Below are positions 16,559 through 21,809 of a DNA stretch of 21,809 bases, in pieces. Positions within the stretch are counted from its first letter, which is position 1, and each line of letters begins with the position of its first letter. The position numbers were made by a program, and so were the translations under genes. A model generated the notes under the pieces. It was not told where the DNA came from. It did not search any database and saw only the letters and a program-made list of their open reading frames with translations. Source of the DNA: Thermoplasmatota archaeon (lineage in GTDB: Archaea; Thermoplasmatota; Thermoplasmata; GCA-020350865; JAUVCJ01); assembly GCA_030595765.1 (NCBI GenBank), contig JAUVCJ010000012.1:1-21809 (forward strand), in the 5' to 3' direction.

Positions 16559-16699
16559 TCATCCTGTAGCACACCATACAAAGAGTCAGCATGATGAATG
16601 ATACTGGAACTATGTATCATGGTGCCCCAGCTCAAAGGAGCATCTATTGAGGCAACCGTGGATTTTAAATTCTGAGCTGACATCATATTGTTGGAAGTA

Positions 16700-16906
16700 A
16701 TGAAATTGAAACGAATATCAGTACAATCCAAAAAATTAGCAGCGGTTGGTTATGACCAGGTAAAAAAGATATTGGAGATAAAGTTCCATAGTGGGGCTGT
16801 ATATCGATATTCTGGGGTTCCATTGATTGTGTTCCATAGCTTGATGAATGCTGATTCAAAAGGCAAATATCATGCTCTGCACATCAAGAATAGCTACCCT
16901 AAATAG
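16700..16906 (+). CDS. KTSC-domain protein
   Basis: 68 residues, essentially one KTSC domain (a short domain named for its likeness to a C-terminal region of lysyl-tRNA synthetases). The pattern is clear: S-x-K-L-A-A-V-G-Y-D, then L-E-I-K-F-H-S-G-A-V-Y-R-Y-S-G-V-P, then the terminal A-D-S-K-G-K-Y-H and I-K-N-S-Y-P. The family is widespread in bacteria, phages and plasmids and scattered in archaea; its role is unclear, with nucleic-acid binding often supposed. The start is ATG at 16700: a TATA-like TTTTAAAT lies ~34 bp upstream, while the longer frame would need TTG. It sits among small, AT-rich accessory genes near a transposase, consistent with horizontal arrival. Confidence 0.82.
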   Translation: MKLKRISVQSKKLAAVGYDQVKKILEIKFHSGAVYRYSGVPLIVFHSLMNADSKGKYHALHIKNSYPK

Positions 16907-17079
16907 AGGATGTGCGCCGGGTGGGATCGTACTTCCTTATTTTGTAGATTGAAAAGCCAGCTATGCGAAATCATATTATCAACGTCTGTGTTTACCGGCT
17001 CTGTATGCAGATAAGAAAGCTGAACCACAAGAACTGCACTGTCACAGTCGGAGTGCCTTTTAACCTATCTAGAAAGAGG

Positions 17080-17406
17080 ATGTGTCCGATTTATGAGAGG
17101 CTCAGGGATTATTTCCTGGAGCATGGTTGGAAAGAGATTCAGTACACAGCCGAGAACGTTCACAACGGCGGCCATGCGTACATCAAATACGAGGGACTTA
17201 TCAAGCCTGAAGGGGAAGACGAGGAGATCCTCTACATGGTCGAGGTCACCATACGGGGCACTGAGACAACCTGCAAGGCCCATCTCACTGTGGACTCCTT
17301 TAAACTCCCCAACAGGCTCATCACCATCCGCCATCCCAGTGAGGAGACAATGCTCCAGACCCTCATTGATATTATAGGGGACTGGGTCGAGGAAGAAGAA
17401 CTATAA
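17080..17406 (+). CDS. Conserved-looking small acidic hypothetical protein
   Basis: 108 residues from the ATG at 17080 (M-C-P-I-Y-E-R-L-R-D-Y-F). The frame stays open back to 16963, but those 39 extra codons are Cys/Arg-rich and unlike the rest, and a TTTTAA element lies ~22 bp before the chosen ATG, so I prefer the shorter form. The protein looks like one soluble alpha/beta domain: an N-terminal helix, two or three strands (H-A-Y-I-K-Y-E, I-L-Y-M-V-E-V-T-I-R-G), then L-I-T-I-R-H-P-S-E-E-T-M and a C-terminal helix ending D-W-V-E-E-E-E-L. No catalytic motif is seen and I do not recognise the family. A perfect hairpin follows at 17468. Confidence 0.65.
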   Translation: MCPIYERLRDYFLEHGWKEIQYTAENVHNGGHAYIKYEGLIKPEGEDEEILYMVEVTIRGTETTCKAHLTVDSFKLPNRLITIRHPSEETMLQTLIDIIGDWVEEEEL

Positions 17407-17467
17407 TCAATTATTATCAATTTTCAATTCTGCTTGACTATACATTTACTATTCACCCTGTGAGATC

Positions 17468-17485
17468 GTTCTTTTGAAAAAGAAC
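17468..17485 (+). terminator. 8-bp T-rich hairpin
   Basis: GTTCTTTT and AAAAGAAC form a perfect 8-bp stem with a 2-nt GA turn, 62 bp after the stop of the preceding gene. The T4 run and position suggest transcription termination. Confidence 0.45.
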
Positions 17486-17644
17486 AACGCTGAGGTTCTT
17501 TTCTGAGCCATGCGAAGAAATAACTGAGGATATCTAATCTGGTAAACCCATTAACCAAGCACCAATCAAGCCCAAAAAACACCACCAAAAATGATAAAAG
17601 TGATGGATTCCATTGCTGTATGCATTGAAGGGGGCTGAATCTCG

Positions 17645-18364
17645 ATGTCGAAAGCCATTGCCATATTACTCGCCATTCTCATTACTGTAGGTGCAATATC
17701 ATTTGTTGGATTCACTCAGGTCTCCAACCTCAGGGTGGAGGTATTGGATGATGGGGATGATGATGGTGGAGATGAGCAAACACCATCAGGTGAGGACGAT
17801 GACCAATTGCCTGATGATGGCGCTGATGACCAGACACCTGAAGATGGGGCAGAGCCCGAGCCGGAGGATGAGCCAGAACCCGAGCCGGTGCCTGAGCCTG
17901 AACCTGTTCCCGAGCCTGAGCCAGAGCCTGAACCGGTGCCGCCTGTTATTCCGCAGAAGGTGATTAAGTCAGGCGATCCTATCTATGTTGATGGGTATGT
18001 TGAAGAAGACGATGACCCTGAACAATTCACCTTTAGCTTTTCCGAAGATGAGATAGTTGAGGTCAAAGTGACCCTGACATGGCAGGATGAGGATGAGACC
18101 GGCCGCGACACCTTCAGGCTCGAAGTATCAGGATCCAATGGCACCTTCGGGTCAGCCGAAGAAGACGATGAAAAGATCGTGCTGACCTTACCAGAGTATG
18201 GCGATGGCCAGATACTTGGGAATTTCTGGACTATAAAGGTATTTTGCATTGAAGCAGAGGGTGGGGATGACAGATGGCGCGGCCCGCTAATTATCTATGG
18301 CACTCCTGATGATGGAAATGATTTCAACCTCCGCATCGAGTACAAGCACGCTGTTTACGAGTGA
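17645..18364 (+). CDS. Membrane-anchored secreted protein with acidic and Pro-Glu linker
   Basis: 239 residues. Residues ~4-24 form one hydrophobic helix after a short M-S-K start, suiting a signal anchor or uncleaved signal peptide. Residues ~35-72 are an Asp/Gly-rich acidic stretch, and ~72-100 are Glu-Pro / Val-Pro repeats that would form a stiff extended stalk. Residues ~105-239 are a beta-sandwich-like domain (G-Y-V-E-E-D-D-D-P-E-Q-F-T-F-S-F, V-T-L-T-W, a distal F-N-L-R-I-E-Y). It loosely resembles PPC-like carbohydrate- or protease-associated domains, at low certainty. AGGGGG ~10 nt before the ATG acts as the ribosome-binding site. Nothing indicates an enzyme. It is probably a small surface protein held away from the membrane by its stalk. 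Confidence 0.75.
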   Translation: MSKAIAILLAILITVGAISFVGFTQVSNLRVEVLDDGDDDGGDEQTPSGEDDDQLPDDGADDQTPEDGAEPEPEDEPEPEPVPEPEPVPEPEPEPEPVPPVIPQKVIKSGDPIYVDGYVEEDDDPEQFTFSFSEDEIVEVKVTLTWQDEDETGRDTFRLEVSGSNGTFGSAEEDDEKIVLTLPEYGDGQILGNFWTIKVFCIEAEGGDDRWRGPLIIYGTPDDGNDFNLRIEYKHAVYE

Positions 18365-18639
18365 TGGTTGGCATAGTACGAAAATCAACTTGGATTTTAA
18401 ACAATGGATACGAGCGATTTTATGCGAAGCAGCAAAGCGGATTGTAACAAGTAGATTGTATAGAATCGATAGGTGGGGGCAACAGGCGCATTCGCCATTG
18501 GGCTCCTATGGAGCCCTGGTTCGTGTCATGCTCTTTCAGAGCATTAATTCGCAATCAAGTCTGATTGCTTATGGCGAAATATCGCCACTTAGCCTTAGTT
18601 CACGAAAAAAGCTATGCCATTCGTGCTCTTTTTCCCTCA
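18365..18639. other. Array of six perfect hairpins in a convergent spacer
   Basis: No gene is supported. Six non-overlapping perfect inverted repeats follow one another: GGCG/CGCC (18485-18496); GGGCTCC-TAT-GGAGCCC (18500-18516); ATGCTCT-TTC-AGAGCAT (18528-18544); GCAATCA-AGTC-TGATTGC (18551-18568); TGGCGA-AATA-TCGCCA (18572-18587); CACGAA/TTCGTG (18601-18625, 13-nt loop). Loops are 3-4 nt in the middle five. Stems differ in sequence, so this is not a simple repeat. Before it, 18459-18468 carries TATAGAATCG, shared with the tandem units that follow. Confidence 0.7.
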
Positions 18640-18855
18640 CACTGGGCCCGAGCGCCAGCTCTGGTAAAGTGTTCGTAATAAACACGAGGTATAGAATCGT
18701 ACAAATCTTGGGGACACTAGGCCCGAGCGCCAGCTCTGGCAAAATGTTCGTAATAAACACGAGGTATAGAATCGCACAGATGGGGACACTGGGCTCCGAG
18801 CCATTCCTGGCGAGGAGCGAAGTGGACCCATTCATTTTTTGGAACAAAAAATGGA
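18640..18855. repeat. ~75-bp tandem units, each bounded by a copy of the tRNA-Trp 3' end
   Basis: Unit 1 (18640-18714, 75 bp) and unit 2 (18715-18786, 72 bp) differ at only about four positions plus a 3-nt indel. Both contain GGCCCGAGCGCCAGCTCTGG and TATAGAATCG. Unit 3 (18787-18861) keeps the start CACTGGG but diverges, and contains the hairpin CATTTTTT-GGAAC-AAAAAATG. Each boundary carries TGGGGACACTRGG, the complement of the last 13 nt of the tRNA-Trp gene. The copy at 18779-18793 is identical over 15 bp to 18854-18868; the copy at 18709-18721 differs at one base. Confidence 0.8.
18833..18852 (-). terminator. T-run hairpin after tRNA-Trp
   Basis: CATTTTTT-GGAAC-AAAAAATG is a perfect 8-bp hairpin. 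On the minus strand it gives a T6 run five bases past the tRNA discriminator base, a typical archaeal termination signal. An 18-bp identical copy lies at 21654-21671. Confidence 0.6.
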
Positions 18856-18890
18856 TGGGGACACTGGGATTCGAACCCAGATCAGCGGGT

Positions 18891-18957
18891 TTCCACCACA
18901 CAGGGAGCTACCCTGTGCTGGGTGTGAATTCTGCCTGCTAGGCTCCTTCACAGGAAC
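18891..18957 (-). other. Structured 3' extension of the tRNA-Trp intron
   Basis: After the box C/D unit, 67 more intron nucleotides contain three hairpins: GTTCCT-GTGA-AGGAGC with a GNRA tetraloop, GCCT-AGC-AGGC, and CACAGGG-TAGCT-CCCTGTG. These lie between the guide RNA and the 3' splice site and are not needed for the C/D fold. Confidence 0.65.
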
Positions 18958-19048
18958 TACGGGTCATCGCTCCAGTTAAACATCAAGCGTCGGTCTTTGG
19001 CCAAGACTCAGACGCATTCAGCAGACCCGTTCGTCAATCATTCCCATA
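18958..19048 (-). ncRNA. Intron-encoded box C/D guide RNA targeting tRNA-Trp C34 and C39
   Basis: Reading 5' to 3' on the minus strand: terminal stem TATGGG (19048-19043) / CCCGTA (18963-18958); box C AUGAUUGA (19041-19034, a variant of RUGAUGA); D' guide CGGGTCTG (19029-19022); box D' CUGA (19021-19018); a hairpin GCGTC/GACGC with inner GTCTT/AAGAC; box C' UUGAUGU (18986-18980); D guide TAACTGGAGC (18978-18969); box D AUGA (18967-18964, a CUGA variant). The D guide is complementary to positions 31-37 plus three intron bases, and the fifth base before box D faces C34. The D' guide is complementary to spliced positions 35-42, and the fifth base before D' faces C39. Introns of euryarchaeal pre-tRNA-Trp are known to guide 2'-O-methylation of positions 34 and 39 this way. 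Confidence 0.88.
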
Positions 19049-19108
19049 ACTGGAGCCCGCGAGGATGCCGAGTTACCCTATATCCCCACGCACAACAGAG
19101 AGTCCGGC

Positions 19109-19216
19109 CTACTTCTTACGCATTGCCTGGGCTTTCTTGCGGCGCCGCATCTTCTTCTTTCGCCATTTCCAGCGCTGCTTGCCTCGTTTCTTCCATGCTC
19201 TTGAGCTTCTTTTCAT
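19109..19216 (-). CDS. rpl41e: Ribosomal protein eL41 (L41e)
   Basis: 35 residues, short enough to be missed by length cut-offs. The product begins M-K-R-S-S-R-A-W-K-K-R-G and continues R-W-K-W-R-K-K-K-M-R-R-R-K-K. This is the Arg/Lys/Trp pattern of eL41, the smallest large-subunit protein of archaea and eukaryotes: an extended single helix bridging the two ribosomal subunits. Archaeal eL41 is usually ~35-38 residues with the same M-K-R-x-x-R-x-W-K-K-x-G start. The ATG is fixed by AGGAG (complement of 19225-19229) with an 8-nt spacer. A TATA-like GATATTAAC (~19255-19264) lies ~43 bp upstream. The stop is 21 nt before tRNA-Trp on the same strand, so the two are probably one transcript. The divergent gene begins ~330 bp away. 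Confidence 0.93.
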   Translation of the reverse strand: MKRSSRAWKKRGKQRWKWRKKKMRRRKKAQAMRKK

Positions 19217-19547
19217 GGCCAGGGCTCCTGGTAAAACTGGGGAACAGTGTTCTTGTTAATATCCTTTGTGCTTACTCTGAAGAATGCTGGGCGATTTTTT
19301 CCCGCAATTTCAGGGTTGCTTTTACAGTTAGGAAGGCAGGAATTATTAATATGTACCAACTTCAACAGGTCATAAATCATTTTAACAGCGCCGGTTTATG
19401 GGAATAAAGCGCGTTTCTGCATATAATGTCACCAATCTGGCATCACATAACAATTATATAATTGATATCTCCTACATCTTCTAATTAGTCCACTCGATTA
19501 ACCTAATGTTTTATATTCCTTCGAGTGAGCTTGTATGGTGGGGTAGC
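19217..19547. other. Divergent promoter region between eL41 and the acidic-protein gene
   Basis: No gene is supported in these 331 bp. On the minus side, TATTAAC near 19255-19264 could serve eL41 / tRNA-Trp; a second AT-rich stretch is at 19341-19352. On the plus side, TTTTATATT at 19509-19517 is centred 35 bp before the ATG at 19548. Confidence 0.5.
19509..19517 (+). promoter_or_regulatory. TATA box of the acidic-protein gene
   Basis: TTTTATATT is centred 35 bp before the ATG at 19548, predicting a ~10-nt leader that contains GGTGGGG. Its position inside the longer open frame (from 19506) argues for the ATG at 19548 as the true start. Confidence 0.55.
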
Positions 19548-20018
19548 ATGGCAGAGGAAGAATCAGATTCAGCAGACGGGTCGGAGAAGCCGACTCCGGA
19601 AACGGCTGATATTCTCAAAGGTTTTCTTGACGACCCCTCTGATGTCGGAAGCCTTAAAAGTTGGCTAGACGAGGTCAATGACATCATCGAGACCGATGAC
19701 AAGTCAGACCTGGATGTGCCTAAGAACATCACAGATCTCTCGAAGGCATTTCTCAAATCACTTAGATCTGATGAGTCCGATGCGCCAGCTGAGAATGATG
19801 GGGATCAGAAATTTGGAGTTCCTGAAAAGCAACTCCGTACAGTGCGCCGCATCAAGAACAAGCCATGCCCGCCTCCATCGTCTCAAGAGCCTAGAACTCC
19901 AGAAATTAGTGCTCCTGAGCTTAAACCTGATGATCTGATGGAGATGCACAAGGCTCCACCGGGGCTGGACCTAGACGATATTTTTGATGCTCCCCATAAA
20001 GTCCACAAGGGAAAGTAG
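19548..20018 (+). CDS. Acidic hypothetical protein, probably disordered with short helices
   Basis: 156 residues from the ATG at 19548 (M-A-E-E-E-S-D-S-A-D). The frame opens at 19506, but the TATA box overlaps that extension and GGTGGGG sits just before 19548. The protein is rich in Asp, Glu, Ser and Pro with no membrane helix. Short amphipathic segments stand out: A-D-I-L-K-G-F-L, S-L-K-S-W-L-D-E-V-N-D-I-I, and I-T-D-L-S-K-A-F-L-K-S-L; the first and third look like related docking motifs. A basic patch (T-V-R-R-I-K-N-K-P) and a Pro-rich tail follow, ending in L-D-L-D-D-I-F-D. No family is recognised. It lies 174 bp upstream of, and co-directional with, the two-domain cytosolic protein, a possible partner. 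Confidence 0.68.
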   Translation: MAEEESDSADGSEKPTPETADILKGFLDDPSDVGSLKSWLDEVNDIIETDDKSDLDVPKNITDLSKAFLKSLRSDESDAPAENDGDQKFGVPEKQLRTVRRIKNKPCPPPSSQEPRTPEISAPELKPDDLMEMHKAPPGLDLDDIFDAPHKVHKGK

Positions 20019-20192
20019 ACCAACGGCACACGACATCTTCGTCCAAAATGATAAGTGCGCTACTATATTCATGGATGATCTGTAGCATCAGTCGAGCATA
20101 GTTATTTGAAGGCCGAGCATTATTTTGTGGAAAAAGAACAAATATGCAATGCACTATTTCACATATATTCCTTGTAAGGGAGGATTAGCTAC

Positions 20193-21632
20193 ATGACCGA
20201 CCTTGGCTCGAACTATGCAATTCTATACTCTCAACCTGTGGAAGAGGGTCCATATGTTGTGATATCCAAGCTAAAAAGGGGGATATACGAGGAATGCAAC
20301 AAATTGAGCCGTCATTCATTCATCCGCTTCACTGACCTGGGACTTGCTGCCCTATATGCCGCCAGAGAGATGGAATCCACAGCTCTGGTCAGGCTTGAGA
20401 ACGCATCTCACCTGGAGGAGGACAAGAGCTGGGAGGTTGCGATCAAGCTCAGCGGTTTCAGGGTGCAGTTAAAATGCAGGCGGTACAAGGATTTTGGTAG
20501 CTTCCCTGGCTCGTTCTTCATATCCATCCAGCTCATGGGAAAGAAGGAAAAGATCTCTCAGTATCTGCAAAAGCTCACAGGCCTACTGCGTCCCAACCCC
20601 TATGAGATGAGAGACTGGGGGGCTTTCATAAAGAAGACCGGGACCGTCCGCGCCTACATCGTCAACACCTGGGTAGAAGGACTGGGATTTAAGGAGCCAG
20701 TGAGCTCCTATCGCCTTTATGCCCAGCCTGCTGGCGAAGGCTCCCCACTTATGCATGCCCAGCTCAAGAAGGGTGTAATGGAACCCTGGGCCAAGATGAG
20801 CATGTATTCTCCGATCTATCTCACCGACCTGGGTGAGCTCATTATCAACACCGCCAAGGAGATAAGCGAGAACGTCGAGGTCAAGCTGGAGCACTCTTCC
20901 TCATTCGAGGAGGACAAGGCCTGGCAGATATCCATAGGCACCCCAACATTTTCGATCAGCATCGAAAGCTCCAGATACCGGGCTGTAGGGAAGTTTCCCA
21001 ATGCTTTCTTCATTATGCTGGACCTAAGCGGAGAGCTCAGGGACATTCTGGGATTTCTCATGGCCTTTCACGATTCAAGGGAAAACCTGTTCGAGATGTC
21101 GGATTGGAACTCCTTTACGAAAAAAGCGGGTCTAAAGCGAGAAACCATTGCAGAGGCCTGGGATAACCTTGAAGAGAACCTGAAGTCCCTGGTGAGCAAT
21201 GCCACTGTGATGAACTCTCAAAGCAGCCTGACCCAGAAGGTTGTTCAGAGGTCTATCGATTCAGCTGGCAAATGGATCAAAAAAGCCGAGAAGAGACGCA
21301 TTCAGGTCAATATCGCAGGGGAGTTTCTGGCAAAGGCTCGGAACAATCTTCAGGCAAGGGAGATGGCAAAGGCTTTTGATAGCAGCCTGAAAGCCAAGGA
21401 GATCGCAAAGATGATAATCTCCTACAGGAACCTGTCTTTCAAGGAGATCCAGGAGTGCCAGGCAGCAATTCAGCGAGCCAAGGACATGAACTTGAATGTT
21501 GCCGATAGCGAGAGCGTGATGGATGCAGCCAGAATGGCAGTCAAGAAAGGCGATTACGAGAATGCGCTGTTCTTTGCCATGGAAGGTCTGGAGATGGCGC
21601 AAAACACTCTCGGAGAGCATCCCGGGGAATAA
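20193..21632 (+). CDS. Cytosolic protein with two tandem ~160-residue domains and a helical-repeat tail
   Basis: 479 residues without membrane helices. Residues ~8-165 and ~172-335 are two copies of one domain. Shared landmarks in order are L-Y-x-Q-P-x-x-E-G; L-K-x-G; T-D-L-G; an A-x-E helix; L-E-x-x-S-x-x-E-E-D-K-x-W; R-Y-x-x-x-G-x-F-P-x-x-F-F-I; and E-M-x-D-W-x-x-F-x-K-K-x-G. Identity is partial, so the duplication is old. Residues ~355-475 are helical with TPR-like spacing, ending K-K-G-D-Y-E-N-A-L-F-F-A-M-E-G-L-E-M-A. I do not recognise the repeated domain; scaffold or ligand-binding roles are guesses. The start ATG has GGGAGG with a 9-nt spacer, an unambiguous ribosome-binding site. A T6 run occurs 24 nt after the stop. 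Confidence 0.8.
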   Translation: MTDLGSNYAILYSQPVEEGPYVVISKLKRGIYEECNKLSRHSFIRFTDLGLAALYAAREMESTALVRLENASHLEEDKSWEVAIKLSGFRVQLKCRRYKDFGSFPGSFFISIQLMGKKEKISQYLQKLTGLLRPNPYEMRDWGAFIKKTGTVRAYIVNTWVEGLGFKEPVSSYRLYAQPAGEGSPLMHAQLKKGVMEPWAKMSMYSPIYLTDLGELIINTAKEISENVEVKLEHSSSFEEDKAWQISIGTPTFSISIESSRYRAVGKFPNAFFIMLDLSGELRDILGFLMAFHDSRENLFEMSDWNSFTKKAGLKRETIAEAWDNLEENLKSLVSNATVMNSQSSLTQKVVQRSIDSAGKWIKKAEKRRIQVNIAGEFLAKARNNLQAREMAKAFDSSLKAKEIAKMIISYRNLSFKEIQECQAAIQRAKDMNLNVADSESVMDAARMAVKKGDYENALFFAMEGLEMAQNTLGEHPGE

Positions 21633-21653
21633 ACAACTCCGGGGAGTAGGCAG

Positions 21654-21671
21654 CATTTTTTGGAACAAAAA
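21654..21671 (+). terminator. T-run hairpin, copy of the element after tRNA-Trp
   Basis: CATTTTTTGGAACAAAAA is identical over 18 bp to 18833-18850 and lies 22 bp after the stop of the preceding gene. The T6 run fits archaeal termination. The remaining sequence to the window end (21672-21809) shows a TATA-like AAATATATATTTT at ~21719-21731 but no supported gene. Confidence 0.55.
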
Positions 21672-21809
21672 GTTCGTTGCGAGGGCTTGAATCCTACGTT
21701 CCGCACCCCCGTTTCAATAAATATATATTTTCGTAATCTGGCCCCAGCAATGCCAGTATCTGTCTATGGATCGGTTTCATATTCAAGACCTGATACGATA
21801 CCTGGCCCC

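Larger units (their letters stand above)
18856..19087 (-). tRNA. tRNA-Trp (CCA anticodon) with 159-nt intron
   Basis: Exons are 19087-19050 (38 nt) and 18890-18856 (35 nt), giving a 73-nt mature tRNA; the intron is 19049-18891, between positions 37 and 38. Acceptor GGGGATA pairs with TGTCCCC (one G-U) and the discriminator is A73. The D-arm has A14, G18G19 and A21 with a U13xU22 mismatch. Anticodon stem GCGGG/CCCGC carries loop CUCCAGA with anticodon CCA. T-arm is CTGGG-TTCGAAT-CCCAG. The 3' CCA is not encoded. The intron boundary fits a bulge-helix-bulge with 3-nt bulges AGU and AAA, each cut after the second base, though the central helix has a C34xU mismatch. Independent support comes from the intron's own guide, which is perfectly complementary to the spliced junction. 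The gene follows eL41 by 21 nt. Confidence 0.95.

Noticed and set aside
16504..16731. 75-codon open frame on the minus strand
   Set aside because: It overlaps the KTSC gene start and the stem-loop region, and has no ribosome-binding site or domain.
18640..18861. Tandem degenerate tRNA genes, given the ~75-bp period
   Set aside because: Only the last 13-15 bp match the tRNA; no T-loop, anticodon arm or D-arm is present in the units.
18997..19407. 136-codon open frame on the plus strand
   Set aside because: It runs antisense through tRNA-Trp and eL41, both strongly supported, and its product has no recognisable domain.
21672..21705. tRNA-like T-arm (TTCAAG within GGATTCAAGCC on the minus strand)
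   Set aside because: The flanking bases do not form a 5-bp T stem, G53 is missing, and no acceptor or anticodon arm can be placed.

Overview
The window looks archaeal, most likely from a euryarchaeal lineage near Thermoplasmatota. The evidence is a 35-codon gene for ribosomal protein eL41, a tRNA-Trp gene with an intron carrying a box C/D methylation guide, archaeal TATA boxes placed 25-35 nt upstream of start codons (several genes look leaderless), a DUF835 protein and a UbiA-type prenyltransferase. The exact lineage is an inference.

Layout. 2-8461 (+) is the 3' part of a giant surface protein: about 22 immunoglobulin-like modules, one membrane anchor and a cytoplasmic zinc ribbon. 8462-8742 is a hairpin-rich convergent spacer. 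8743-10326 (-) encodes a Ras-like GTPase fused to a V4R-like region and DUF835. 10429-12132 (-) encodes a UbiA-family prenyltransferase with an added C-terminal beta-rich domain. 12133-12498 is a spacer with a palindromic TATA box and a 34-bp tandem repeat. 12499-13827 (-) encodes an MFS transporter. 13973-15712 (-) is a DDE transposase. 15.9-17.4 kb is AT-richer and holds three small genes: a possible winged-helix protein with a fresh 45-bp internal duplication, a KTSC protein and a hypothetical protein. 17645-18364 (+) encodes a membrane-anchored acidic/Pro-Glu-rich protein.

18365-19216 is the most informative part. On the minus strand, eL41 (19109-19216) is followed 21 nt later by tRNA-Trp (18856-19087, 159-nt intron). 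The intron holds a complete box C/D RNA. Its two guide segments fit, by the N+5 rule, C34 and C39 of the same tRNA. One guide matches the exon-intron junction of the precursor; the other matches the exon-exon junction of the spliced tRNA. Beyond the tRNA lie about 75-bp tandem units carrying copies of the tRNA 3' end, then six consecutive perfect hairpins.

19548-20018 (+) and 20193-21632 (+) encode an acidic hypothetical protein and a cytosolic protein made of two tandem ~160-residue domains plus a helical tail. The window ends in a spacer with a repeated hairpin/T-run.

I see no single operon-like defence or metabolic system. The surface protein, GTPase and membrane enzymes suggest cell-envelope and signalling functions. 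The clearest integrated system is the self-targeting tRNA-Trp intron.
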